Shown here: piece by piece, positions 1 through 6,095 of the stretch | How positions within the stretch are numbered: position 1 is the first letter of the stretch | How the letters are laid out: each line of letters begins with the position of its first letter | Origin: Planctomycetales bacterium | Lineage (GTDB): Bacteria > Planctomycetota > Phycisphaerae > SM23-33 | Assembly: GCA_030673005.1 (NCBI GenBank) | Contig: DAOVFI010000086.1 | Span: 1 to 9,011, forward strand | DNA length: 9,011 nucleotides | Direction of reading: 5' to 3' | Position numbers and translations under genes: made by a program | Notes under the pieces: model-generated | Databases searched by the model: none | What the model was told of the DNA's origin: nothing | The model's input: only the letters and a program-made list of their open reading frames with translations

Positions 1-1
1 C

Positions 2-43
2 TACCGGACCACCTCCGGTTACGCCGTCGTGACGTTTCGATAA
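2..43 (+). CDS. possible C-terminal tail of an upstream gene (partial)
   Basis: The first 13 codons of this frame run from the window edge to a TAA at 41-43, and most third positions are G or C, as in the confident genes nearby. The encoded tail ends in SGYAVVTFR. No family can be named from so little. The other two plus frames also reach stops soon after (30-32 and 85-87), so the choice of frame rests only on codon flavour. The rest of the stretch up to 133 has short GC-rich inverted repeats but no convincing terminator or promoter. Confidence 0.2.
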   Translation, partial: YRTTSGYAVVTFR

Positions 44-133
44 GTCAGCCCGCGCCGCCGGATCGTTGCCGTACCGGCGACGGCTAAACGCGATATTACG
101 TTACCGGATGGAAAAAAAGAGAAAGACATCGTT

Positions 134-703
134 ATGGGAAACATTACTTACTTTGATCGTCCCGGACCCAAGAACACACCCGATGTAATCGAGGTAGTGC
201 GAAAGCGCTGCGAGGAACTGGGTATCAAGCACGTGGTGGTCGCCTCCGACAGCGGAGCGACGGCGCTGGCGATGCGGGAAGTCCTGGGCGAGTCCGTTGC
301 ACTGACGGCAATTCCAGAACACGCCGGATACAAGGGCGGGGACGAATCATCAATTACGTCCGATGCGAAAAGGCAATTGACCGCAAAAGGCGTCAAGGTC
401 CTCATCTGCACCCACGCACTCAGCGGGGTGGCGCGGTCGATTACAGACAAGTTCGGCGGCGTCAGCAATGTCGAGATCATCGCCCACACGTTGAGGCGGC
501 TTGGTGAAGGCGTGAAGGTGGCGGTGGAGATTGCTGTAATGGCGGCCGACGCCGGAGAAGTGCCCACCGACAGAGAGATTATCGCCGTCGGAGGCAGCGG
601 TCGCGGCGCCGACACCGCAATCGTACTCAAGGCCGCACACATGACGAACTTCTTCGACCTGGAAATCCGCGAGATCCTCGCCAAACCACGACAGAGGAAA
701 TGA
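134..703 (+). CDS. stand-alone pyruvate kinase alpha/beta (C-terminal-like) domain protein
   Basis: This 189-residue protein resembles the C-terminal alpha/beta domain of pyruvate kinase, without the catalytic barrel, so it cannot be a pyruvate kinase. The pattern matches a known family of free-standing proteins. It has a strand and turn at IKHVVVASDSGATALAM (31-47), the block THALSGVARSITDKFGG (93-109), EIIAHTLRRLGEGVKVAVEIA (114-134), and a glycine-rich GGSGRGADTA (153-162). The last is a likely phosphate or nucleotide-binding loop, followed by NFFDLEIREILAKPR near the end. The length fits a complete family member. The ATG at 134 follows a purine-rich AAAGAGAAAG stretch that may serve as a weak ribosome-binding site. 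The next gene converges on it, so it is probably transcribed alone or with whatever lies upstream. No ligand or role is established that I can state; an allosteric-type small-molecule sensor is a guess from the domain's role in pyruvate kinase. Confidence 0.85.
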   Translation: MGNITYFDRPGPKNTPDVIEVVRKRCEELGIKHVVVASDSGATALAMREVLGESVALTAIPEHAGYKGGDESSITSDAKRQLTAKGVKVLICTHALSGVARSITDKFGGVSNVEIIAHTLRRLGEGVKVAVEIAVMAADAGEVPTDREIIAVGGSGRGADTAIVLKAAHMTNFFDLEIREILAKPRQRK

Positions 704-767
704 CCGCCGGCAGAGACCGCGACGCCGGTTTGTACTCCGACCAGACGGGACGATAAGAGGATCGGAC

Positions 768-1913
768 TTACCTTCGTGCATCGGCGGCGAGAACCGGATC
801 GATTTGGCTCGTATCGGACTTTGGTATCGACGCCTGGAACTGGAAGCTGATCTGTCTGCGAGTTGGACCGTCCAGGTCGCTGAAGGCGACGAGGCGGTCG
901 CGGCCAATCTGCTTTGCCCGCAACAGGGCCTGATCGGCAAGGTACACGAGCATGTCGGGGCCGGTTATTTCTGCGTCCTCAGGATAACTGGCCGAACCGA
1001 TCGACGTGGTTACGTGGATGGTTTGCCCGAAGACGATGAATTTCCGCTCGCTTACCGCGCGGCGTATCCGCTGTGCGAAATGACGGGCCTGTCTCCTGCC
1101 TGCGTCCGGCAGGATGATGCTGAACTCCTCTCCACCGGTGCGGGCGACTACGTCCGAGTCGCGAACGGCCCGTTCGAGAATCACCGCAAACTCCTTCAGA
1201 ACGTAGTCTCCAGTGGGGTGGCCGAACATGTCGTTGATGACCTTGAAATGGTCCAGGTCAAACGCCAGCAACGACAGGCGACGGTTGTACCGGCGAGTAA
1301 TCTTGAACTCGTTTTCAAGGAAAGAATCGAAGTGGCGGATATTCTGCAAGTGTGTCAGAGGGTCGGTAGTACTGAGCGTCAGCAGGTGAGCGTTATCGCG
1401 TCGGAGCTGCCGGAGCAAGGCCCGTTCGCGACTGAGCGAATCCGAAAGGGCCTGCTTGGACCTTTGCAGTTCGTCGTGGAGGACTTTGCTGCGCATCATC
1501 GCGCGAAGCCGGGCGTCCAGTTCGGCCGGAGAAATGTCATCGCATACGACGTCGTCGGCGCCGCGGTTCAGAAACAGACAGCGGGTCTGCTCGTTCGGAT
1601 TGCGGGCGAGGACGATTACAGGCAGGTGTGGCGTCTTCGACGCCAGGCGCAGCGAATCCGGCAGGTCCGGCATGCCTGTAACAACGGAATCGACCTGTCT
1701 GCCGGCATGATTATCGGTAAAAGGCGGGCGGATGTGAAGAATCACAGCCTCTACGTCGCCGTTGCGAACCAACGCAAGCGCCTCTTCGACCGTTGTCGCC
1801 TGCGCCGTCCGCCATCCGGTCGAGGTTAAATAACCGCAACGGTCCGCAGACCAGGACCGATCAGCCGCGACGACAACAACTCGCCCATGAGTACCAGATA
1901 ACGATTCAGACAT
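768..1913 (-). CDS. diguanylate cyclase with degenerate receiver domain
   Basis: The 381-residue protein has an N-terminal CheY-like receiver fold (about 10-140), a short coiled linker (about 143-178) and a GGDEF domain (about 180-347), then a basic and polar tail. The GGDEF domain should make cyclic di-GMP from two GTP. It has the entry motif TDPLTHLQNIRHF (183-195), FDLDHFKVIND (218-228), and the signature GGEEF (260-264). An RDSD product-inhibition site (251-254) lies exactly five residues upstream of the signature, so feedback control is expected. The receiver is odd: the phosphate-accepting aspartate position reads ILHIRPP, with H60, and the conserved lysine position is D125. Activation by a histidine kinase is therefore unlikely. 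A GAGGAGG ribosome-binding site lies six bases before the ATG at 1913, which supports this start. It converges with the pyruvate-kinase-like gene. Confidence 0.93.
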   Translation of the reverse strand: MSESLSGTHGRVVVVAADRSWSADRCGYLTSTGWRTAQATTVEEALALVRNGDVEAVILHIRPPFTDNHAGRQVDSVVTGMPDLPDSLRLASKTPHLPVIVLARNPNEQTRCLFLNRGADDVVCDDISPAELDARLRAMMRSKVLHDELQRSKQALSDSLSRERALLRQLRRDNAHLLTLSTTDPLTHLQNIRHFDSFLENEFKITRRYNRRLSLLAFDLDHFKVINDMFGHPTGDYVLKEFAVILERAVRDSDVVARTGGEEFSIILPDAGRRQARHFAQRIRRAVSERKFIVFGQTIHVTTSIGSASYPEDAEITGPDMLVYLADQALLRAKQIGRDRLVAFSDLDGPTRRQISFQFQASIPKSDTSQIDPVLAADARR

Positions 1914-2219
1914 CCCGCCTCCTCAGGCTCATCCGGAAGGTTTTTTAAAAACACAATCAGCGCCGCCGTATAATCCCACGGCACAAAGACCCTCTCGGTA
2001 TATCAATTGCAGTCTAAGATACAATCGGCAGGACAGGCCAATTCCATTCGAAAAGAAATGAAAATCGTCAAAGGCTGGTAGGTGGCACGGTCAAGCCGAA
2101 CGCCTGCCTGCCGAAGCCGCGACGTCGCCAAAGCGGCTTTGTCGCGTCGGCGACTTGGCGAAGGCAGGAAGTGAGGCTTGACCGTGCCACCCTGAATTTA
2201 TCCTGTTTTGAGACGGCTT
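1914..2219. other. 306-bp intergenic stretch
   Basis: This gap separates the protease gene (upstream in the sense of transcription) from the diguanylate cyclase gene, both on the minus strand. It holds the cyclase's GAGGAGG ribosome-binding site next to 1913, an A/T-rich run near 1940-1955, and the 111-bp palindromic repeat at 2081-2191, which is annotated separately. I see no protein-coding gene and no well-formed promoter pair for the cyclase, although the gap length suggests the cyclase has its own promoter. Confidence 0.6.
2081..2191. repeat. 111-bp palindromic repeat, TAGGTGGCAC-type ends
   Basis: The ends form a perfect 17-bp inverted repeat: GGTGGCACGGTCAAGCC at 2081-2097 and its exact complement at 2175-2191. 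The interior has nested complementary segments: CCTGCC (2103-2108) with GGCAGG (2163-2168), TCGCCAA (2126-2132) with TTGGCGA near 2155-2161, AAGCCGC with GCGGCTT, and a small CAAAG/CTTTG hairpin at 2129-2141. It can therefore fold into a long branched hairpin on either strand. The first eight bases and the preceding TA are shared with the element inside nadC (8570-8639), so they are probably the same family with different cores. It lies 28 bp past the protease stop codon and could act as a 3' RNA structure for that transcript. No transposase is present, so it is best seen as a non-autonomous REP- or MITE-like repeat. Confidence 0.85.
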
Positions 2220-3656
2220 CTATTCGATGCCGTGTCGAAAAAAAACCAAGATGACGGTAACGCCGATACCGAGAACCAGCAGCGCCCAGATGGCGAGTTT
2301 TATTCGCCTGATGCTCCGGTCGGTTTCGGCCCGCCCCCCGCCGGTGTAAAGTAACCGCTGAAGGTATTTGAGACGATGGGAAATCGAGCCGTGCCGGAAG
2401 TTCCACCGTGACGGGTCGATTCCGTTCAGCCGGCCCACCTTCAGAAGACTTTCGCTGAAGAGATTGACTCCCTCGCCGGTCAGTTCCGCCTCCGGCTCCG
2501 GGTCATCAAGGTCGGTCGCTTCAGCCGAATCGGCCGGGGCCATCGAGGCGGCGAATACGTCCGCCTGACGCTCGAATCGCCGGCTCAACATACCGAACAG
2601 GACCACCCATAGTATCAGTATCGCAGTTACAACAAGCATGAACAGTTCCACAACCGTCGCCGGCAAGTCAAGCCTTATCGCCGCCAATTCGACCGCCGAA
2701 CCGCACAGCAGAAACAGTCCCACCGAGAACAGGATCAGGTATGGGATGTGATGATGGACGATGTGTCCCGCTTCATGTGCGAAGATGGCCGTGACGGCCT
2801 CGTCGTCGAAGTGCTCAAGCATCGCGTCACTCAGCAGGACGTACCGAACGGGACGCGCCATGCCCAGCACCGCGGCATTTACAACCACGCCGTCCGTATT
2901 CCAGATAAGTATGTCGCGACAGGCAAATCCGGCGCGGCGGCACAATCTGTCCAGCCGGGCGCGAAGAGGACCAGCCGGCAGCGATCCCGTCTGCCAGATG
3001 CGCACGATTATCGCAGGGGCCGATACGATAATCGTCCCGACCACCGTCAAACCGGCCGCAACTGCGACTGTCGGGTTCAGTGCCGGACCTATTAGGTCCA
3101 GAACGTCCAGCACCAGTATTATCAACCCGACCGGGACGGCTACGAAAAGCAGATTGTGGCGGATGTTGAACAGCATGAACTGCCGGCGGGTCCACACGGA
3201 TAATGTCGGACCGCCCGACATAGCCAGGGCCTGGCGGTTGCGATCCCGCAAGGCACGGTCCAGCGGGTACGACGCCCACCAGTACGCCAGCAGCGCCGCG
3301 ATGAAGGGCGCCACCGCCGCCGCTTCGGAAGCCAGTGGTGCCCGCTCCAGGTGCAGGGTCTCGTTAATCAATCTTGCCCCGCCGGCGAGCATCAGCCCCG
3401 CAAGGGCGGCGACAAGATATATCTGCGTCGCCATCGCCGCCGCGATCGGTCGGAAGCCAAGGGCGCCGCCGCCACCGGACCGCATCAACCGCCGCAGCCC
3501 GCACGATGCGTTCCACCGAGCCGCCGCGTACGCCAGCGCCACGTAACAAAACGCCCCCAGCACCACCGCCCACCACGGCGCAGAAACGACGCGCAGGTTC
3601 GGCGAACCCGTCAACGACATCGCAACCACAAATCCCGCTATAACCAAAATCTGCAT
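2220..3656 (-). CDS. membrane M48-family zinc metalloprotease
   Basis: This 478-residue integral membrane protein has the HEAGH zinc motif of M48 peptidases (HtpX/Ste24/BepA clan) at 294-298, where H294 and H298 would bind zinc and E295 would be the base. The third ligand is probably E362 in SRRFERQADVFA (358-369), the usual ExxxD helix. A conserved late block, RHGSISHRLKYL (421-432), matches the C-terminal HPS-R element of the family. About nine hydrophobic segments are visible: roughly 1-17, 27-46, 74-92, 111-128, 167-186, 195-218, 302-325, 332-356 and 452-474. The active site should thus face the cytoplasm next to the membrane. An acidic, low-complexity stretch (about 371-396) sits between the third ligand and the C-terminal block. 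Six hydrophobic spans before the protease core are more than in plain HtpX. Substrates are unknown; membrane-protein quality control is the usual role of relatives. The start at 3656 has only a weak AGAAAG-type ribosome-binding site. Confidence 0.9.
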   Translation of the reverse strand: MQILVIAGFVVAMSLTGSPNLRVVSAPWWAVVLGAFCYVALAYAAARWNASCGLRRLMRSGGGGALGFRPIAAAMATQIYLVAALAGLMLAGGARLINETLHLERAPLASEAAAVAPFIAALLAYWWASYPLDRALRDRNRQALAMSGGPTLSVWTRRQFMLFNIRHNLLFVAVPVGLIILVLDVLDLIGPALNPTVAVAAGLTVVGTIIVSAPAIIVRIWQTGSLPAGPLRARLDRLCRRAGFACRDILIWNTDGVVVNAAVLGMARPVRYVLLSDAMLEHFDDEAVTAIFAHEAGHIVHHHIPYLILFSVGLFLLCGSAVELAAIRLDLPATVVELFMLVVTAILILWVVLFGMLSRRFERQADVFAASMAPADSAEATDLDDPEPEAELTGEGVNLFSESLLKVGRLNGIDPSRWNFRHGSISHRLKYLQRLLYTGGGRAETDRSIRRIKLAIWALLVLGIGVTVILVFFRHGIE

Positions 3657-3720
3657 GATAGAACTTTCTACGACATAAGCCGACTGGATCAGAGCGGCCT
3701 CTGGAACAACGCCGAATTAC

Positions 3721-4830
3721 CTATTTACCAATGACTCCCAGCAGTTCAGGAAGGCCCTCCCTTGTGTCAAGTTTGAAATGTATCTCATTTAGGCGTTGCT
3801 CGATCTTGCTAATCTGTTCAATTAATTCCTTTTCATCGGCTTTAATAATATCGAGGGAACACAATTTCTCCTCACCTTTACTCGCCTTCGACGTGGCGTC
3901 CTCCAACCGCTTTGCCAGATCCTCCATTTTCTGAACAGCAACATCACTAGATAACTGATATTGTAAACTTGTAATCTCTGTCTGGTATTTCAACACCTCT
4001 TTCCGCCGAACCTTCAACTCCCGCTCCAGTGCAGCAATCACCGCCTTCTTGACGGAATCGGAAGGAAATTCAATCAGACCGGCCTTTACTTCAATCAGAC
4101 GGGTTCTAATGTGATTAAGTATTCTATCAAATTCAAACGCCTGGCGGACACTGGGGTCCTTTGACAGCAAACCGTCTTCTTTCATTTTCTTATGGCCCTC
4201 CAGGGCGCACTCGGCTTCGATCTTCGCAGAAAGGGTTTTGTCGAGTTCCAGGTCGAGCCTTTCCAACTTGGCCGACTGTAATTTTCGTTCCAGAAGGCGA
4301 TACGATCCGTACATTTCCTTTTTTTCAAAACGGATGGATTTAAGTTTGCTTCGAAGAAAATCTCGCTGAACAGTGAGGTACTCAATCGTTACCTTTGATT
4401 TGATTGCCTTCGATTCGCGTTCGAATCGGATGTAACTGTCCGCTACGGCACGAGCAAGTTCCTGCGCCTGCCGGTCGGACTTACATCCGCGGACGCATAT
4501 GGCAACCATGTTTCCAATAAACCGATGAACAACCAGGTGGCGTTGCAGGTCCTTGAACGATTTTGTTTGAAGGTCTTTCGACAGTCGTGAGAACTCTGAT
4601 TTACCTGTCGTTGTATCTGTGTTCCTGAGACTGATCAGCGCAGGAATCAATACGTGACGTTCGGGCGGAACACCTGTCAATATCGCCGTTGCCTGTGTGT
4701 CCCTGGGGATTTCAGAAGAAACCCCAACCTTGGATGAATCCGGTTGCGCCGTCAGGACGAACTTCACCGTAACTCCGACCAGGATTAACAACAGAACCGT
4801 CCAAAAAATTGCCATGACTCTCCAGAACAT
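3721..4830 (-). CDS. membrane-anchored coiled-coil protein, Wzz/GumC-like
   Basis: The 369-residue product has one N-terminal membrane segment (about 7-27) and a long, presumably extracytoplasmic, helical body. Coiled-coil-like stretches rich in K, E and L run at about 148-215 and 262-355. The middle section, MVAICVRGCKSDRQAQELARAVADSYIRFERES (about 108-140), resembles the part of Wzz/GumC polysaccharide co-polymerases that precedes their long helices. A second C-terminal membrane segment, normal in Wzz, and a tyrosine-kinase domain are both absent. It may therefore be a divergent or partial relative rather than a true chain-length regulator. An AAAGGAG ribosome-binding site lies shortly before the ATG at 4830 and fixes the start. 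It begins 27 bp after queC on the same strand, so co-transcription is likely, but no functional link to queuosine is evident. Its base and codon use is more A/T-rich than its neighbours. Confidence 0.75.
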   Translation of the reverse strand: MFWRVMAIFWTVLLLILVGVTVKFVLTAQPDSSKVGVSSEIPRDTQATAILTGVPPERHVLIPALISLRNTDTTTGKSEFSRLSKDLQTKSFKDLQRHLVVHRFIGNMVAICVRGCKSDRQAQELARAVADSYIRFERESKAIKSKVTIEYLTVQRDFLRSKLKSIRFEKKEMYGSYRLLERKLQSAKLERLDLELDKTLSAKIEAECALEGHKKMKEDGLLSKDPSVRQAFEFDRILNHIRTRLIEVKAGLIEFPSDSVKKAVIAALERELKVRRKEVLKYQTEITSLQYQLSSDVAVQKMEDLAKRLEDATSKASKGEEKLCSLDIIKADEKELIEQISKIEQRLNEIHFKLDTREGLPELLGVIGK

Positions 4831-4857
4831 GCCTTGCTCCTTTCAATAATTCGCCGT

Positions 4858-5637
4858 TTACAGATTATCCTGGTATCTGACCGGGTCTTTGGCTCCCGCC
4901 TCGGCGAAGCCGGCCAGACGGATTCGGCAGGCGTCGCATCGGCCGCAGGCGGCGCCGTCGTCGGCGGGGTCGTAACAGCTGTGCGTCATCGAATAATCCA
5001 CGCCCAGGGCCAGGCCCGTTCGGATTATTTGGCACTTGGTCATCTCCAGCAGCGGCGCGCGGATGCGGAACTTTCCCCGGCCTTCGACGGCGGCGGCTGT
5101 GGCGAGATTGGCCATCGCCTCAAAGGCCCGGATAAACTCGCCCCGGCAGTCGGGATAACCGCTGTAATCCACCGCGTTAACCCCGATAAAGATATCGAAC
5201 GCGCCGATAACCTCGGCATACCCAAGAGCAACAGAAAGAAAAATCGTGTTCCGCGCGGGAACGTAAGTGATAGGAATTGCGGATTGCCTGCCCTGAGCGG
5301 AGTCGAAGGGCGGATTACCTGCCCTGAGCGGAGTCGAAGGGCGGATTGCGGATTTACGCGAGGCGAGATACTTCGGGACTTCGATATTGTCTGTCAATGC
5401 GCTTTTTCCGAAACCGGCCTCCGCCGACAGGTCGAGTTTTACGATCCGATGCTCGACGGCCCCGAGCGCCTCGGCAATTCGCCCTGCCGCGACCAATTCA
5501 AACCGGTGCCGCTGGCCGTAATCGAACGACAAGGCGTGGCAGGCAAAGCCGTCCCGCCGCCCCAAAGCCAGCGTCGTCGCAGAGTCCACACCGCCCGAAA
5601 GCAGCACGACCGCCGATTTCAATTCATCTTCCACCAT
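4858..5637 (-). CDS. queC: 7-cyano-7-deazaguanine synthase QueC with in-frame repeat insertion
   Basis: QueC converts 7-carboxy-7-deazaguanine, ammonia and ATP to preQ0 in the cytoplasm, on the way to queuosine in tRNA. The PP-loop motif LLSGGVDSATTLAL (12-25), FDYGQRH (38-44), YVPARNTIFLS (125-135), DYSGYPDCR (158-166) and four zinc cysteines (C221, C231, C234, C237 in CGRCDAC) are all present. I chose the ATG at 5637, with a GTAGG about seven bases upstream; a TTG at 5673 would add 12 residues. Residues about 96-120, just before IPITYVPARN, have no counterpart in ordinary QueC. They are encoded by the tandem repeat at 5279-5349 and add roughly 20 residues. The frame is unbroken and no catalytic residue is lost, so activity is likely but not proven. 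It is divergent from queF, the next enzyme of the pathway. Confidence 0.95.
   Translation of the reverse strand: MVEDELKSAVVLLSGGVDSATTLALGRRDGFACHALSFDYGQRHRFELVAAGRIAEALGAVEHRIVKLDLSAEAGFGKSALTDNIEVPKYLASRKSAIRPSTPLRAGNPPFDSAQGRQSAIPITYVPARNTIFLSVALGYAEVIGAFDIFIGVNAVDYSGYPDCRGEFIRAFEAMANLATAAAVEGRGKFRIRAPLLEMTKCQIIRTGLALGVDYSMTHSCYDPADDGAACGRCDACRIRLAGFAEAGAKDPVRYQDNL
5279..5349 (-). repeat. 31-bp tandem repeat with palindromic core, inside queC
   Basis: Two adjacent 31-bp copies (5279-5309 and 5310-5340) differ at one base, and the first nine bases of a third copy follow. Each contains CCCTGAGCGGAGTCGAAGGG, whose ends CCCT and the A-GGG side can pair imperfectly as a hairpin. Read on the queC strand, the first copy met gives PSTPLRAG and the second gives PFDSAQGR, because 31 bp shifts the frame by one base. 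All three frames of the unit are open on this strand, whereas the opposite strand has a TGA in one frame. I recall this core as a common dispersed repeat in environmental bacterial genomes, but cannot confirm that here. Confidence 0.9.
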
Positions 5638-5733
5638 ATATGACAACCTACAAACCTTTATCTTTTTCCGCAATCCCTGTAATATGTCCGTTTAGCCGTC
5701 GTCGGCACGACGACGCCAATTAAAAAAACCGCT
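5638..5733. promoter_or_regulatory. divergent queC/queF intergenic region
   Basis: These 96 bases must hold the promoters for both queC (minus) and queF (plus), unless transcripts read in from elsewhere. A candidate -10 for queF is TAATAT at 5680-5685, preceded by TG, but its -35 (TTTATC at 5657-5662) is poor. No equally good candidate is seen for queC. The queF leader contains a strong hairpin (5697-5715) followed by an A-run, and no Shine-Dalgarno sequence precedes the queF ATG. Confidence 0.4.
5697..5715 (+). other. perfect 8-bp hairpin in queF leader
   Basis: CGTCGTCG at 5697-5704 is fully complementary to 5708-5715, with a GCA loop. It is followed by CCAATT and seven A residues, and the queF ATG begins 19 bases after the stem. 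A run of A, not T, follows it in the queF direction, so it is not an intrinsic terminator for either strand. If the stem is partly opened, CGG at 5703-5705 could pair with CCG at 5729-5731 to make a small pseudoknot with an A-rich linker. That is reminiscent of preQ1-I riboswitches, but the consensus loop and tail are not present. Confidence 0.5.
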
Positions 5734-6081
5734 ATGAAAGACATCGAGACATTCGACAACCCGCACCCGCAGCGTGATTACGTAATCAAACACGTCGCGC
5801 CCGAATTCACGTCGGTCTGTCCGAAGACCGGCCAGCCGGACTTTGGCACGATCGAAGTCGAATACGTCGCCGACAAACTCTGCATCGAACTGAAGAGTTT
5901 TAAAATTTACCTTCAGGATTATCGGAGCGTCGGCGTGTTTTACGAGGACGTGGTCAATCGCATCCTGGACGACCTTGTGTCTGCGTGCGGCCCGAGGTGG
6001 ATGAAGGTAACAGGCAAATTCATGCCGCGCGGCGGGATTCACAGCATAATCTCGGCCGATTACGCAAAGGCCGAGACTTGA
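5734..6081 (+). CDS. queF: NADPH-dependent preQ0 reductase QueF, short (YkvM) type
   Basis: QueF reduces the nitrile of preQ0 to the aminomethyl group of preQ1 using two NADPH, the step after QueC in queuosine synthesis. At 115 residues it is the short single-domain form that assembles from many subunits, not the long E. coli type. The nucleophile is C29 in SVCPKTGQPDF (27-37), with D36 as the likely proton donor. The family motif ELKSFKIYL (52-60) and the substrate-binding glutamate in FYED (E71) are present, and KFMPRGGI (95-102) matches the C-terminal block. No Shine-Dalgarno sequence is seen before the ATG, only an A-run. The gene stands back to back with queC and leads into apbE after 14 bp, so queF and apbE probably share a transcript. 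Confidence 0.96.
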   Translation: MKDIETFDNPHPQRDYVIKHVAPEFTSVCPKTGQPDFGTIEVEYVADKLCIELKSFKIYLQDYRSVGVFYEDVVNRILDDLVSACGPRWMKVTGKFMPRGGIHSIISADYAKAET

Positions 6082-6095
6082 AAGGCGCATTTATA

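Noticed and set aside
148..684. Long minus-strand open frame (178 aa) opposite the pyruvate-kinase-like gene.
   Set aside because: It is a shadow of a recognisable gene; its Ser/Ala/Pro-rich product has no family pattern.
707..728. Small inverted repeat (CCGGC/GCCGG) followed by TTTGT between the convergent genes, as a possible terminator.
   Set aside because: The stem is only five base pairs with a 12-base loop and the T-run is interrupted, so it is too weak to call.
804..1829. 341-aa plus-strand open frame opposite the diguanylate cyclase.
   Set aside because: The minus strand carries clear receiver and GGDEF motifs plus a good ribosome-binding site; the plus frame has none of these.
1970..1975. 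TATAAT on the plus strand in the gap before the cyclase.
   Set aside because: There is no plausible -35 box at the right distance and no plus-strand gene downstream.
2761..3546. 261-aa plus-strand open frame opposite the M48 protease.
   Set aside because: The minus strand encodes HEAGH and many membrane segments; the plus product is low-complexity Ser/Arg/Ala shadow sequence.
5279..5349. The tandem repeat in queC as the start of a CRISPR array.
   Set aside because: The copies are directly adjacent with no spacers, lie inside an open coding frame, and there are no cas genes.
4834..5643. 269-aa plus-strand open frame opposite queC.
   Set aside because: QueC motifs on the minus strand are unmistakable; the opposite frame is open because of GC-rich codon bias.
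5697..5733. Known preQ1-I riboswitch before queF.
   Set aside because: The A-rich tail and stem are suggestive, but the loop is three bases and the conserved loop and CUA tail residues are absent; it is kept only as a low-interest structure.
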